From assembly GCA_902563885.1 (NCBI GenBank), contig CACEYZ010000004.1, positions 1-56,000 of the forward strand: a stretch of 56,000 nucleotides of DNA, read 5' to 3'. Made by a program: the position numbers and the translations under genes. The notes under the pieces were generated by a model. The model made no database searches and was not told where the DNA came from. It saw only the letters and a program-made list of their open reading frames with translations. The stretch is from an uncultured SAR86 cluster bacterium. Its GTDB lineage: Bacteria > Pseudomonadota > Gammaproteobacteria > Magnimaribacterales > TMED112. Positions 1 through 8,570 of this stretch are shown here, one piece after another (position 1 is the first letter of the stretch; every line of letters starts with the position of its first letter).

Positions 1-815
1 GATATAACTTCTTCTTGCTGAGATTTGCTGTCTACTTTAGCTGGAACTTTTTGAGTTGTAGAATTTAGAGAAAATACTTTTGGTCCTCCTTCACCTTCCA
101 GTTTCTGGACTAGTCCTTGCTTTCTAGCTGATTCTTGCCCCTCTTTAACTGCTTGAGCTAAGTAATTTAGAACAAACTTGATAGTTTTTGAAGAATCATC
201 ATTTATAGGAATAAAATTTGTTAGATTATTTGGATTACTGTTAGTGTCAACTAACCCATACACAGGAATTCCCATTTTTAACGCCTCTTGAACGGCAATT
301 TTTTCATTCTCAACATCAATCACAAAAAGAGCATCCGGTAAACCTTTCATATCTTTTACTCCACCGAAATTTAAGAGAAGCTTCTTCATTTCCTTTTCAA
401 GTTGGACTGCCTCTTTTTTTATCATCCCTTCTAACTGTCCAGAAGCTTTATTTTCTTCATACTCTAGAAGTTTGTTGATGGGAACTCTAATGGTTTTCCA
501 GTTTGTAAGCATTCCGCCGAGCCATCTGTGTGATATATAAGGCATTTCTGTTTCTTTGCCGAAAGACTCTACATAAGTATTTGCAGCTCTTTTTGTACCG
601 ACAATCATTATTTTATTTCCTACTGCTGACAAATTTTTGAATACATCGTAAAACTCTAGTAACTTTTCCTGTGTTTTAAAAAGATTAATAATGTGGATAT
701 TATTTTTTTCACAAAAGATAAACTCTTCCATATTTGGATTCCAAAATCTTTTTCTATGGCCAAAATGTGCGCCAAGTTCAAAAAGCTTTTCAACTGTTAA
801 ACTATTTTTTTCCAT
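1..815 (-). CDS. rpsB: 30S ribosomal protein S2 (partial, C-terminus off the left edge)
   Basis: S2 is a small-subunit protein that helps recruit S1 and the mRNA. The reading frame starts at an ATG at 813-815 and stays open to the window edge, giving 271 residues. The S2 signatures HFGHRKRFWNP, FVGTKRA-like IVGTKRAANTY, HRWLGGMLTNWKT and PDALFVIDVENEKIA are all present in order. E. coli S2 is only 241 residues, so this one already carries 30 or more extra residues, rich in K, S, Q and E, beyond the conserved end. The start overlaps the end of dapB by 14 bases, so it is probably translated as the last visible gene of the fur-grpE-dnaK-dnaJ-dapB transcript. Usual neighbours such as tsf would lie outside the window. 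Confidence 0.95.
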   Translation of the reverse strand, partial: MEKNSLTVEKLFELGAHFGHRKRFWNPNMEEFIFCEKNNIHIINLFKTQEKLLEFYDVFKNLSAVGNKIMIVGTKRAANTYVESFGKETEMPYISHRWLGGMLTNWKTIRVPINKLLEYEENKASGQLEGMIKKEAVQLEKEMKKLLLNFGGVKDMKGLPDALFVIDVENEKIAVQEALKMGIPVYGLVDTNSNPNNLTNFIPINDDSSKTIKFVLNYLAQAVKEGQESARKQGLVQKLEGEGGPKVFSLNSTTQKVPAKVDSKSQQEEVI

Positions 816-1533
816 TTAATTCCTCAACGAAGGTTTGCATATGATAAAGTTTTTTAGGCTTTTGGTAAAACCATTTTGCAATTTTAAGTGCACCTTCTGC
901 AAAAACCTTTCTGTCATTAATTGAATGTTTAATTTCAATTGTTTCACCATTGAAGATAAATTTAATTTTATGAATACTTTTATTTGATGTGCTTCTTGTA
1001 ACCTTAATTTTATTTTTTGGTATTCCGACTTGATTTGCCAAAAATATCGCTGTCCCAGAGGGCCTATCAATTTTTGATTTGTGATGAGTTTCTGATATGG
1101 AAATATATCCTGTACTTGATTTTTTAATGTCTCTTAGAAGAGCTGCAAGAATGAAAATATTTTTTGATGTATTAGGTGCAATAAAAATTGGCATTAATTT
1201 TGATAAAGCATGCAGTTTTTTTTCACCCCTTTTATCAATTCCTGTTGAACAAAAAATTACAGGCTTTTTAAATTCTTGAAAAAATTTAATTTTACTGTTG
1301 ATTTGTTTTGAATTGGAAAAATCTATTATTAAGTCAGTATTTTCAGAGGGATCTTTTTTAAATGTCAGCCCATTTTTTTTATTGAAATGAAATTTTCCTG
1401 AGTCTTTTCCTAAGTTTTTTGATTTGCTGTGAACCAAAGCATCTATTACAGAGATATCCTTAAATTTTTTTGATTCCTTTAAAATTGCTTTGCCCATTTT
1501 TCCAGATGAGCCAAGTAAAGAAATATTAATCAT
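802..1533 (-). CDS. dapB: 4-hydroxy-tetrahydrodipicolinate reductase
   Basis: Reduces the dihydrodipicolinate precursor with NAD(P)H in the lysine/meso-diaminopimelate pathway in the cytoplasm. The N-terminal nucleotide-binding motif GSSGKMGKA (residues about 7-15) and the catalytic/substrate motif [15 protein letters not shown] are clear. The protein is 243 residues, shorter than the 273 of E. coli, without loss of a motif. An upstream TTG at 1536 is in frame, but the ATG at 1533 is the better start and still overlaps the dnaJ stop by 8 bases. It lies between dnaJ and rpsB on the same strand, so it is likely co-transcribed with the chaperone genes; dnaJ-dapB adjacency is common in gammaproteobacteria. 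Confidence 0.93.
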   Translation of the reverse strand: MINISLLGSSGKMGKAILKESKKFKDISVIDALVHSKSKNLGKDSGKFHFNKKNGLTFKKDPSENTDLIIDFSNSKQINSKIKFFQEFKKPVIFCSTGIDKRGEKKLHALSKLMPIFIAPNTSKNIFILAALLRDIKKSSTGYISISETHHKSKIDRPSGTAIFLANQVGIPKNKIKVTRSTSNKSIHKIKFIFNGETIEIKHSINDRKVFAEGALKIAKWFYQKPKKLYHMQTFVEELNGKK

Positions 1534-2446
1534 CAAACTTTTTATTCAGCTGATCTAAATAGCTTTGATGCTCTGGATAGTTCTCTTTAATATTTGAAAA
1601 AATGTTTATCATTTCCTTCTTGTCTTTGCTGGAAAGATTAGTTGGAGTTTCAACTACAACTCTTACAAATAAATCTCCTTGTGTTCTGCCGTGCAATGAG
1701 CCCGCTCCTTTATCTTTGATCTTGAATACTTTTCCAGTTTGTGTTTCAGGTGGAATCTTTAATAAAATTTTCTTAGTAAGGGTTGGTATTTCAATATCAT
1801 CACCCACTAACGCCTGATCTAATCTCAACGGAACTTCACAATATAAATTATTTCCCTCTCTCTCAAAAAAAGAATGTTTTTTGAGGTTTATTACAATATA
1901 AAGATCTCCACTTTCTCCTCCATATTGACTTTGCTCACCCTCTCCAGAAAGTCTAATTTTGTTTCCTATATCTACCCCTGGAGGTATGTTAACTTCAACT
2001 TTTTTTCCGTTATTAGGAAGTTTTATTTCAACTGATTTTCCAAAAACTGCTTCTTCAAGTGTTAATTCCAAAGCTATCTGAATATTTCTACCTCTTGGTG
2101 GCCTTCTCCTACTTGAACCAAAAATATCACCGAATATATCACCAAATATTTCATCCCCACCAAAAATATTATTAAAAATATCATTAATATTTACGTCATT
2201 AAAGCCAGTATGGCCAAAGTTTGAGTTAACACCTTGATGACCAAACTGATCATAAGTTGTCCTTTTTTGTGGATCATTTAAAACTTCATAGGCTTCGGCT
2301 GCTTCTTTAAACTTATCTTCAGCTTCTTTATTTCCTGGGTTTTTGTCTGGATGGTATTTTATTGCAAGTCTTTTAAAAGCTTTTTTTAATTCTTCGGGAG
2401 TTGCGCTCTTCGATACACCAAGAACTTCGTAATAATCCCTTTTCAC
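1526..2446 (-). CDS. dnaJ: Co-chaperone DnaJ lacking the zinc-finger domain
   Basis: Hsp40 partner of DnaK that stimulates its ATPase and delivers substrates. The J domain (residues 1-70) has the HPD triad at 32-34, followed by a Gly/Phe region with repeated IFGDIFG-like segments (about 71-112) and the C-terminal beta-sandwich domains. Normal DnaJ (376 residues in E. coli) has four CxxCxGxG repeats; here the sequence passes directly from [10 protein letters not shown] to [14 protein letters not shown] with no cysteines, and the whole protein has 306 residues and one Cys (203). Length matches CbpA, but [13 protein letters not shown] and the operon position are those of true DnaJ. The start codon is GTG, two bases after the dnaK stop. 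Confidence 0.93.
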   Translation of the reverse strand: MKRDYYEVLGVSKSATPEELKKAFKRLAIKYHPDKNPGNKEAEDKFKEAAEAYEVLNDPQKRTTYDQFGHQGVNSNFGHTGFNDVNINDIFNNIFGGDEIFGDIFGDIFGSSRRRPPRGRNIQIALELTLEEAVFGKSVEIKLPNNGKKVEVNIPPGVDIGNKIRLSGEGEQSQYGGESGDLYIVINLKKHSFFEREGNNLYCEVPLRLDQALVGDDIEIPTLTKKILLKIPPETQTGKVFKIKDKGAGSLHGRTQGDLFVRVVVETPTNLSSKDKKEMINIFSNIKENYPEHQSYLDQLNKKFDD

Positions 2447-2448
2447 TT

Positions 2449-4362
2449 TTAGCTTTTATCTTTTTCTTCATCAACTTCTTTAAATTCTGCATCTACTGCT
2501 TCATCAGATTTTCCTTCACCTTTATCAGGTTCAGATTCGGGTTGATCACTTTTATATAACTTTGAGGACAAAGGTTGAGCTACTTTAGATAATTCTTCGA
2601 CTGATTTATCAATTTTGGATTTATCATCTTTTTTACATGCTTCTTCTACGGCTGATATTGCTTCGTTCAATGATTTTTTTTCATCATCTGAAAGTTCGTC
2701 AGCATTTTCATCCATGGCTTTCTTTGTGGCACTTGCCAAGCTATCAGCCATATTTCTTGAAGCAACAAGCTCCTCAAATTTTTTGTCTTCCTCTGCATTA
2801 GCCTCAGCATCTTTTACCATTTTTTCAATTTCATCATCTGATAAACCGCTGCCTCCTTGTATTGTGATAGATTGTTCCTTGTTTGAAGATTTATCTTTTG
2901 CAGAAACATCAATCTTTCCGTTTGCGTCAATATCAAAAGTCACCTCAATTTGTGGTGTTCCCCTAGGTGCAGCAGGAATATCTGTAAGATTAAATTGACC
3001 TAAAGATTTGTTGTCAGTTGCTTTCTTTCTTTCTCCCTGTAGAACGTGAACTGTGACTGCTGTCTGATTGTCTTCTGCAGTGGAAAATACCTGTGATTTA
3101 TTAGTGGGAATAGTTGTATTCTTCTCAATTAATGGCGTCATTACTCCTCCCAGTGTCTCTATACCCAGTGTTAAAGGTGTAACATCCAATAACAGAACAT
3201 CAGATCTCTCTCCACTAAGGACAGCTCCTTGTGTTGCAGCTCCTAAAGCAACTGCTTCGTCAGGGTTTATATCTTTTCTTGGCTCTTTCCCAAAGAAACC
3301 TGTTACAGTTTTCTGCACCATAGGCATTCTAGTTTGGCCACCCACTAGGATCACTTCATCTATGTCTTTAGGGCTTAATTTGGCATCTTTCAGAGCAGTT
3401 TTTACAGGTTCGAGACTTTTCTTTACTAAATCTCCAACCAATGATTCGAGTTTTGCCCTAGTTAATTTCTGCACTAAATGTTTTGGCCCAGAGGCATCTG
3501 CTGTTATGTACGGAAGATTTATTTCTGTTTGCTCTGATGTTGAAAGTTCAATTTTTGCTTTTTCAGCACCCTCTTTAAGCCTTTGTAAGGCCATTGGGTC
3601 TGTGTTGAGATCAAAGCCAGATTCTTTTTTGAATTCACTAGCAAGATGTTCAATTAAAATAGAGTCAAAGTCTTCTCCACCTAAATGAGTATCGCCTGAT
3701 GTTGACACAACCTCAAATTGATACTCTCCATCAACATTAGTCATTTCTATTATAGAAATATCAAAAGTACCTCCACCTAAATCGTAAACAGCTATAACTC
3801 CGTCTTTTTTTAGTTTGTCTAATCCAAAGGCTAGTGCAGCTGCAGTTGGCTCATTAATAATCCTTTTAACTTCTAATCCTGCAATTTTCCCAGCAGCTTC
3901 AGTTGCCTTTCTTTGTGAATCATTAAAATAAGCTGGTACAGTTACAACTGCACCATCAACTTTTGAACCAAGATAATCTTCGGCAGTTTTTTTCATTTTT
4001 TTCAAAATCTCAGCTGAAACTTGTGGTGGTGCAATCTTTTTGCCTTCAATTTCTACCCACGCATCACCATTTTCTGCTTCAACTATCCCAAATGGACAAG
4101 ATTTAATATCTTTTTGAACTTCTTTATCTTTAAATTTTCTTCCAACTAGTCTTTTTACTGCAAACAAAGTATTTTTTGGATTCGTTACAGCCTGTCTTTT
4201 TGCTGCTTGACCCACAAGAATTTGATTATCAGACGTATATGCAACTGCTGATGGAGTAGTCCTATTGCCCTCTGAATTCGAAATAACTTCAGGCTCTGAA
4301 CCCTCCATAACAGCTACGCATGAATTAGTTGTGCCTAAGTCTATACCTATTACTTTTCCCAT
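2449..4362 (-). CDS. dnaK: Molecular chaperone Hsp70 DnaK
   Basis: ATP-dependent chaperone for folding and disaggregation in the cytoplasm. It has the N-terminal [13 protein letters not shown] phosphate loop, the [14 protein letters not shown] motif near residues 190-205 and the [11 protein letters not shown] motif, then the substrate-binding domain with [12 protein letters not shown]. At 637 residues it has full family length and ends in the usual acidic tail, [13 protein letters not shown]. It is the second gene of the grpE-dnaK-dnaJ set, 12 bases after grpE and 2 before dnaJ. No sigma-32-like heat-shock promoter could be recognised directly upstream; the gap to grpE is too short for one. 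Confidence 0.98.
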   Translation of the reverse strand: MGKVIGIDLGTTNSCVAVMEGSEPEVISNSEGNRTTPSAVAYTSDNQILVGQAAKRQAVTNPKNTLFAVKRLVGRKFKDKEVQKDIKSCPFGIVEAENGDAWVEIEGKKIAPPQVSAEILKKMKKTAEDYLGSKVDGAVVTVPAYFNDSQRKATEAAGKIAGLEVKRIINEPTAAALAFGLDKLKKDGVIAVYDLGGGTFDISIIEMTNVDGEYQFEVVSTSGDTHLGGEDFDSILIEHLASEFKKESGFDLNTDPMALQRLKEGAEKAKIELSTSEQTEINLPYITADASGPKHLVQKLTRAKLESLVGDLVKKSLEPVKTALKDAKLSPKDIDEVILVGGQTRMPMVQKTVTGFFGKEPRKDINPDEAVALGAATQGAVLSGERSDVLLLDVTPLTLGIETLGGVMTPLIEKNTTIPTNKSQVFSTAEDNQTAVTVHVLQGERKKATDNKSLGQFNLTDIPAAPRGTPQIEVTFDIDANGKIDVSAKDKSSNKEQSITIQGGSGLSDDEIEKMVKDAEANAEEDKKFEELVASRNMADSLASATKKAMDENADELSDDEKKSLNEAISAVEEACKKDDKSKIDKSVEELSKVAQPLSSKLYKSDQPESEPDKGEGKSDEAVDAEFKEVDEEKDKS

Positions 4363-4374
4363 TTTTTTAAAATT

Positions 4375-4899
4375 CTAATTTTTGTTAACTACAACTAAAG
4401 CAGGTTTGACGACTCTTTCGTTAAGTTCCCAACCCCGTTCTAGAGTTTCTATAACAATATTATCTTTTTCCCCCTGGTTATTGACCGTTGAAACAGCTTC
4501 ATGTTTCTCAGGGTCAAACTCTTCACCAGTAGGATTAATGGGTACTATGTTGAAATCTTCAAGGGTTTTTTCAAAGGAATTTAAAATTAACAAAATTCCC
4601 TCTTTGTCTATATTTTTTTCTTCTTTTGAATTTTCTATAGCTTTTTCAAGGGAAGTGATGATTGGAATTAATGATGATAATAGTTCGGAGTTAGCATATT
4701 TTAATGCATTTGTAATTTCATTAGATGTACGTTTTTTGAAATTCTCTAATTCTGCTCTACCCCTTAAGACTTCATCTTGTGAATCAGTAACTTTTTGTAA
4801 TAGCTCTTCGTAACTGAGAGTATTTAAATCTTTTTTTTCTTCAGTAATATTTTCGGTAGATTTACTTTCTTCAGGAGATTGATTGTCTTTTTTTGTCAT
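4375..4899 (-). CDS. grpE: Nucleotide exchange factor GrpE
   Basis: Releases ADP from DnaK and so resets the chaperone cycle. The 174-residue protein has a charged, low-complexity N-terminus, a long helical segment (about residues 28-105) typical of the GrpE dimer stalk, and the C-terminal beta-wing region with FDPEKHEAV and ERGWELNERVVKPALV, which is the family signature. It begins 9 bases after the fur stop codon, leaving no space for an independent promoter outside the fur coding region. I infer that it is transcribed with fur or from a promoter inside fur. Confidence 0.95.
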   Translation of the reverse strand: MTKKDNQSPEESKSTENITEEKKDLNTLSYEELLQKVTDSQDEVLRGRAELENFKKRTSNEITNALKYANSELLSSLIPIITSLEKAIENSKEEKNIDKEGILLILNSFEKTLEDFNIVPINPTGEEFDPEKHEAVSTVNNQGEKDNIVIETLERGWELNERVVKPALVVVNKN

Positions 4900-4908
4900 T
4901 AATGATTA

Positions 4909-5328
4909 TTAGTTCTTTTTCTTTCTAACATATAAGATGACACTTTGATCTAAAAGATCATAGCCATGCTTCTCAGCTATTTCTCTTTGTTTCTTTTTAA
5001 TTGTTTCATCATGGAACTCTGTAATAGCACCAGTTTCTACACACACCATATGATCATGATGTTGGGGGTCATTAAGTTCATAAACAGCTTTGTTTTCTTC
5101 AAACTTATGTTTTACAACCATTCCTGCATTTTCAAATTGTGTCAAAACTCTGTATACAGTTGCTAATCCAATATCATAGCTATTCATTACTAATTCTTTA
5201 TATATATCTTCAGCTGTGTAATGATCTTCTGTACCTGCAGTTCTCTGCATTATTTCAAGAATTTTTATTCTTGGTAGAGTAGCTTTTAAGCCAGCTTCTT
5301 GTAAATTTTTGTTGGTTTTATCGTCCAT
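4909..5328 (-). CDS. fur: Ferric uptake regulator Fur
   Basis: Iron-responsive repressor. The N-terminal winged helix includes LKATLPRIKILEIM and the recognition segment IGLATVYRVLTQFENAG; the metal-binding hinge has HHDH at residues 90-93. Fur of E. coli has a structural zinc site with the pair CxxC; here only the first Cys (96) remains and the second position is Thr 99, so that site is probably altered. There are no C-terminal cysteines either. The 139-residue length is slightly below the 148 of E. coli. The gene is divergent from bamE, an arrangement typical of gammaproteobacteria, with only 19 bases between the two start codons. Confidence 0.95.
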   Translation of the reverse strand: MDDKTNKNLQEAGLKATLPRIKILEIMQRTAGTEDHYTAEDIYKELVMNSYDIGLATVYRVLTQFENAGMVVKHKFEENKAVYELNDPQHHDHMVCVETGAITEFHDETIKKKQREIAEKHGYDLLDQSVILYVRKKKN

Positions 5329-5347
5329 ACAATTTATTCTATGTCAA
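5329..5347. promoter_or_regulatory. Compact divergent promoter region between fur and bamE
   Basis: The 19-base gap holds overlapping -10-like hexamers on both strands. On the minus strand TAGAAT (5341-5336) ends 7 bases before the fur ATG; on the plus strand TATTCT (5335-5340) ends 7 bases before the bamE ATG. Neither gene has a Shine-Dalgarno sequence. If real, both transcripts would begin at or next to the start codon. The -35 regions would lie inside the opposite coding sequence and are poor matches, so this is tentative. Confidence 0.35.
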
Positions 5348-5659
5348 ATGAGGTTTTTCATCTACGTAATTATATTCTTAGTAGTGGCTTCTTGTTCTAA
5401 TACAAGTATTTATAATAGAACAGTTACTCAAGGTACTGTTTTTAAACAAGACGATATTGATAGACTTGAAATAGGTATGAGCAAAGATCAAGTTTCTTTT
5501 ATTATGGGTCAACCAAGTTTTCAAAATATTTTTGATGAAAATATATGGGATTATTATTTTCAAGTAAAAAACGGCGCAAAAATTCAATCTGAAAAAAAGC
5601 TAAAGCTGTTCTTTGATGAAAATGGCGAGCTAGAAGAGATTGAAGTAATAAAGATCTAG
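5348..5659 (+). CDS. bamE: Outer membrane assembly lipoprotein BamE (SmpA/OmlA)
   Basis: Small lipoprotein of the BAM complex that inserts beta-barrel proteins into the outer membrane. A type II signal peptide, MRFFIYVIIFLVVASC, ends in a lipobox with Cys at residue 16. The mature part has the SmpA/OmlA pattern: VFKQDDIDRLEIGMSKDQV, then MGQPS and WDYYF, then LKLFFDENGELEEIEV. A longer in-frame start at 5309 exists, but it would overlap fur and put extra residues before the signal peptide, so the ATG at 5348 is chosen (103 residues). Its presence supports a diderm, gammaproteobacterial host. The stop shares the tetramer CTAG with the convergent transporter gene. Confidence 0.9.
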   Translation: MRFFIYVIIFLVVASCSNTSIYNRTVTQGTVFKQDDIDRLEIGMSKDQVSFIMGQPSFQNIFDENIWDYYFQVKNGAKIQSEKKLKLFFDENGELEEIEVIKI

Positions 5660-7020
5660 AAAAACTTTATAAAGAATATTCTCTCAAGATTTCCTAGTAC
5701 CCAAATTACCATCAGGAATAATGGGCTAACCCACCTCAATATGAAAATCCAGGCTGAAAATAAAAGCTTGCTTTTAAACCCTAATTTTTCCATATCAATG
5801 ATTTTGCTCAGTCTCCACCCAACAAATGCAGAGATACCTGTTCCTCCTAATAGAAGTAAGAAGTCATCGGCTATATATTTCATCATCTCAAAAGGGTTCT
5901 CAAGACTTCCAACTTTAAAATCCTTTAAAACATTAAATCCAGACACACTTATGAGACATAGAATTATACAAATTGCTATTACTATAAATGTTGCACGAGT
6001 TCTTGTAGTTGGCATTCGCTCTTGAACCCATAGAACACTAGGCTCAAGAATTGAAATCATTGAACTTAATGCTGCGACTGCAAGCAAAAGATAAAAAAGC
6101 GGCCCCACAAACTGACCAATTGCACCTAACTCAGCAAAAGCTGTGGACATTGTTTTAAAAACGAGCTCTGTTCCTGCATTAGGATCCAAAAAAGGAAATG
6201 CAAATACCAATGGGAAAATTGCAAGTCCTGCAAGAAGAGCTACTGAAGTATCTGCTGTTACAACAATAGATGAGGCGCCAGGTACTTTTTGTTCTTTAGG
6301 CATGTAATATCCAAATGCCATGAGTGTCCCCATACCTATACTTAATGAAAAGAATGCCTGTCCTATCGCGGCTTGCATTGTCGCGGCAGAAAATTGTTCA
6401 GCTTTCCAAGAAAATAAATAAGAAAGTGCAGCACTCATATCACCTCTGTATGCTCCATAACCAACCATTAAAATTATTAAGAAAAATAAAGTAGGCATCA
6501 GAATACGCATTGATGACTCTATACCTTTTTCTATTCCTCTAGCTAGCACAAATCCTGTTAAAGCAAGAAATAGAAGAAACCAAAATGTCATTTCTACAAA
6601 GCTTGAAATTTCAGTGTTATAAATAACTGTAGGATCTTTGCCAATGAAACCTGACGCTGATATAAAACCATAATTTATTACTAATCCAGCAATAACAGCG
6701 TAATAACCACCTATGAATAGGTTCGATAAAATTCCCAAGTAACCTACAACTCTCCAATTCTTAGTCGAGTTTGTTTTTTCTGCAGTATTTATCATTGCGG
6801 ATACGGGGTCTTTTTTTCCAATCTTACCTATGGCGACTTCTGCCATAAATACAGGTAATCCAAGCAAAATAACAAAGAAAATGTAAAGCAAGACAAAGAG
6901 GCCTCCACCGTTTTCTCCAGCCTTATAAGGGAATCCCCAAATATTTCCAAGTCCGACAGCCGAACCTGTCGCTGCTAGTAAGAATGCTAAATTATTGTTC
7001 CACCTAGTATTACTTTGCAT
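5656..7020 (-). CDS. Sodium-dependent transporter of the SNF (NSS) family
   Basis: Predicted inner-membrane symporter that uses the sodium gradient to take up amino acids or related compounds; the substrate cannot be read from sequence. The first membrane segment has the hallmark GSAVGLGNIWGFPYKAGENGGG (residues about 17-38), which in the family forms part of the Na+ and substrate sites. Helix-rich segments continue throughout the 454 residues, consistent with the 11-12 helices of bacterial NSS proteins. It is convergent with bamE and their stop codons overlap on opposite strands. A DUF3429-like membrane protein lies 11 bases upstream on the same strand, so the two may form an operon. Confidence 0.92.
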   Translation of the reverse strand: MQSNTRWNNNLAFLLAATGSAVGLGNIWGFPYKAGENGGGLFVLLYIFFVILLGLPVFMAEVAIGKIGKKDPVSAMINTAEKTNSTKNWRVVGYLGILSNLFIGGYYAVIAGLVINYGFISASGFIGKDPTVIYNTEISSFVEMTFWFLLFLALTGFVLARGIEKGIESSMRILMPTLFFLIILMVGYGAYRGDMSAALSYLFSWKAEQFSAATMQAAIGQAFFSLSIGMGTLMAFGYYMPKEQKVPGASSIVVTADTSVALLAGLAIFPLVFAFPFLDPNAGTELVFKTMSTAFAELGAIGQFVGPLFYLLLAVAALSSMISILEPSVLWVQERMPTTRTRATFIVIAICIILCLISVSGFNVLKDFKVGSLENPFEMMKYIADDFLLLLGGTGISAFVGWRLSKIIDMEKLGFKSKLLFSAWIFILRWVSPLFLMVIWVLGNLERIFFIKFF

Positions 7021-7031
7021 GTTTTAGATAA

Positions 7032-7475
7032 TTATTGATAAGTAAATATAAACGCAATCATAACTAAATGGCAAATCCTAACTGCAAAAGTTAAAAAAAA
7101 CCTTAAGTCTTGATACCACTTGTCTGATTTAATTAATTTTTTTTCAAAAAAATATATTCCCTCATAAACTAACAATAAAGTGATTAAAACAACATTTATT
7201 TGAATAAGGTTATTAATAGGGAATACCTTTAAAGTTAATACTACTAATGTTGCGAGGCTAAATAGAAATACTGATGGAATAATTCCTTTTTTTTGCATCA
7301 AAGCGTACGCCCATAGAGTACCAGTTAAAAAAATTGCCATATATTGTGACCAAAGCATGAATGATGTAATAAAAAATCCAGGCATTGAAGGATTTATCCA
7401 AACTATTATTGGAATGAAAATAAATGGCAAAAGTCCTAGATAAGAAAAAAGTTTAGCCTTATCTTGTAAAATCAT
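7032..7475 (-). CDS. DUF3429-like membrane protein
   Basis: Function unknown. The protein is mostly hydrophobic, with about five candidate membrane segments, and resembles the DUF3429 pattern: YLGLLPFIFIPIIVW near the start, MAIFLTGTLWAYAL in the middle and a terminal WYQDLRFFLTFAVR segment. Family assignment is from memory of the pattern. The open frame extends 10 codons further upstream to 7505, but that would overlap smpB by 26 bases; the ATG at 7475 leaves a 4-base gap to smpB and gives 147 residues. It sits just upstream of the SNF transporter gene on the same strand, and may be co-transcribed with it. Confidence 0.7.
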   Translation of the reverse strand: MILQDKAKLFSYLGLLPFIFIPIIVWINPSMPGFFITSFMLWSQYMAIFLTGTLWAYALMQKKGIIPSVFLFSLATLVVLTLKVFPINNLIQINVVLITLLLVYEGIYFFEKKLIKSDKWYQDLRFFLTFAVRICHLVMIAFIFTYQ

Positions 7476-7479
7476 ATTT

Positions 7480-7935
7480 ATGAATAGTAAAACTATAGCA
7501 TCCAATAAGAAAGCAAGGTTTGATTATTTTTTAGATGAAACTTTTGTAGCTGGGTTGCTTTTAGAGGGGTGGGAGGTTAAATCCTTACGAGAAGGGAAAT
7601 TAAATCTTAAAGAGTCATACATAAAAGATATTAAAAATGAATTGTGGCTAGTTGGTTCAAGAATAGATCCAGTTAAATTTATTAATCAAAAAGAAGGTGT
7701 TGATCCTTTAAGGTTTAGAAAACTTCTCCTGAATAAAAAGGAAGTAAAAAAAATACTTTTTGCTATTTCTGCAAAAGGACAAACATGCGTACCAGTTAAA
7801 CTTTTTTGGAAGGGAACTCTGGCTAAGCTTGAACTAGCATTAGCAAGAGGTAAGAAAAATTATGATAAAAAGGCTTCTAAAAAAATTGCAGATATAAACA
7901 GAGATAAAGAAAGGGCTTTAAAAAACTTCAAATAG
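7480..7935 (+). CDS. smpB: SsrA-binding protein SmpB
   Basis: Binds the tRNA-like part of tmRNA and delivers it to stalled ribosomes in trans-translation. Family motifs are present: NKKARFDYFLDETFVAGL, LEGWEVKSLREGK, the DP-RxRKLLL-like DPLRFRKLLLNKKEV, and ARGKKNYDKK followed by a basic tail that in the family enters the mRNA channel. The 151 residues are close to the E. coli length. The gene is directly upstream of the tmRNA gene (19 bases) on the same strand. A TAAAAT hexamer at 7467-7472 lies exactly 7 bases before the ATG and no Shine-Dalgarno is visible, which suggests a leaderless transcript. Confidence 0.96.
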   Translation: MNSKTIASNKKARFDYFLDETFVAGLLLEGWEVKSLREGKLNLKESYIKDIKNELWLVGSRIDPVKFINQKEGVDPLRFRKLLLNKKEVKKILFAISAKGQTCVPVKLFWKGTLAKLELALARGKKNYDKKASKKIADINRDKERALKNFK

Positions 7936-7954
7936 GTATTATTATCTCTCGCTC

Positions 7955-8297
7955 GGGGGCGTATTTGGCTTTGACGTCTACCATGGAACCCGAAGTGCAT
8001 ACCGAGAATGAACACACCTCGTTAAAATTGTTCAAAAAATTAGTTGCAGATAATTACAACTATAGATTGGCTGCTTAAAGTCAACCTGTTTAAAACTGTA
8101 GCCTACTACGGGTTTAAATAGTCATTAATGTAGGATATACCTCATTTTTGCCAAGAAATGGGAAGAATTTACTGGCTTTGCTTAGTATGTCTTGATCATC
8201 AGGTTATACTAATGCGAGATTAATTGATGAATCTATGTATGTAGATGCTAGGGGAAAGTGATGACGGACGTGGGTTCGAATCCCGCCGCCTCCACCA
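7955..8297 (+). ncRNA. ssrA: Transfer-messenger RNA (tmRNA)
   Basis: The 5' end GGGGGCG (7955-7961) pairs with CGCCTCC at 8287-8293, followed by ACCA (8294-8297), so the CCA is encoded. The third pair is G-U, the alanine identity element. The T arm reads GTGGG TTCGAAT CCCGC. The tag begins after TTAGTT at GCA 8046-8048 and encodes ADNYNYRLAA with a TAA stop ending at 8078; the terminal LAA matches the proteolysis tag of other bacteria. The region between tag and acceptor is AU-rich and would hold the pseudoknots. Length is 343 bases (363 in E. coli). It lies between smpB and rpsT with only 19 and 15 bases of spacing. Confidence 0.95.
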
Positions 8298-8312
8298 ATT
8301 AGAAAGAAATAT

Positions 8313-8570
8313 ATGGCAAATTCAAAATCAGCTGAAAAAAGAGCTAGGCAAAATAAAAAAAGATATGAGCTAAAGCACGCTCAAAGATCAATGATGAGAA
8401 CAGCTGTAAAAAGAGTTGAAAAAGCTGTTGAGACTAAAGATAAAAATAAGAAAGAGACATTTAAAACTACTCAGGCAGTGCTTGATAACTTAGCTAATAA
8501 GGGTGTCATTCATAAAAATAAGGCTGCGCGTCTGAAAAGCAGGCTTAATAAAAAAATCAAAGCCTCTTAA
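8313..8570 (+). CDS. rpsT: 30S ribosomal protein S20
   Basis: Primary 16S rRNA-binding protein of the small subunit. The 85 residues begin MANSKSAEKRARQNKKR, the family signature, and are strongly basic and helical, with KNKAARLKSRLNKKIK at the end. The gene starts 15 bases after the CCA end of tmRNA on the same strand, so its mRNA could be released by processing of the tmRNA 3' end; this is an inference. Its 3' end overlaps the convergent obgE gene by 14 bases. Confidence 0.95.
   Translation: MANSKSAEKRARQNKKRYELKHAQRSMMRTAVKRVEKAVETKDKNKKETFKTTQAVLDNLANKGVIHKNKAARLKSRLNKKIKAS

Noticed and set aside
1526-2446. Calling the Hsp40 gene cbpA because it has 306 residues and no zinc finger.
   Set aside because: The C-terminal sequence (for example [13 protein letters not shown]) and the position after dnaK match DnaJ, not CbpA.
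7936-8312. The 377-base gap between smpB and rpsT as a possible unknown non-coding element.
   Set aside because: It is fully explained by tmRNA, with paired acceptor ends, tag frame and CCA.
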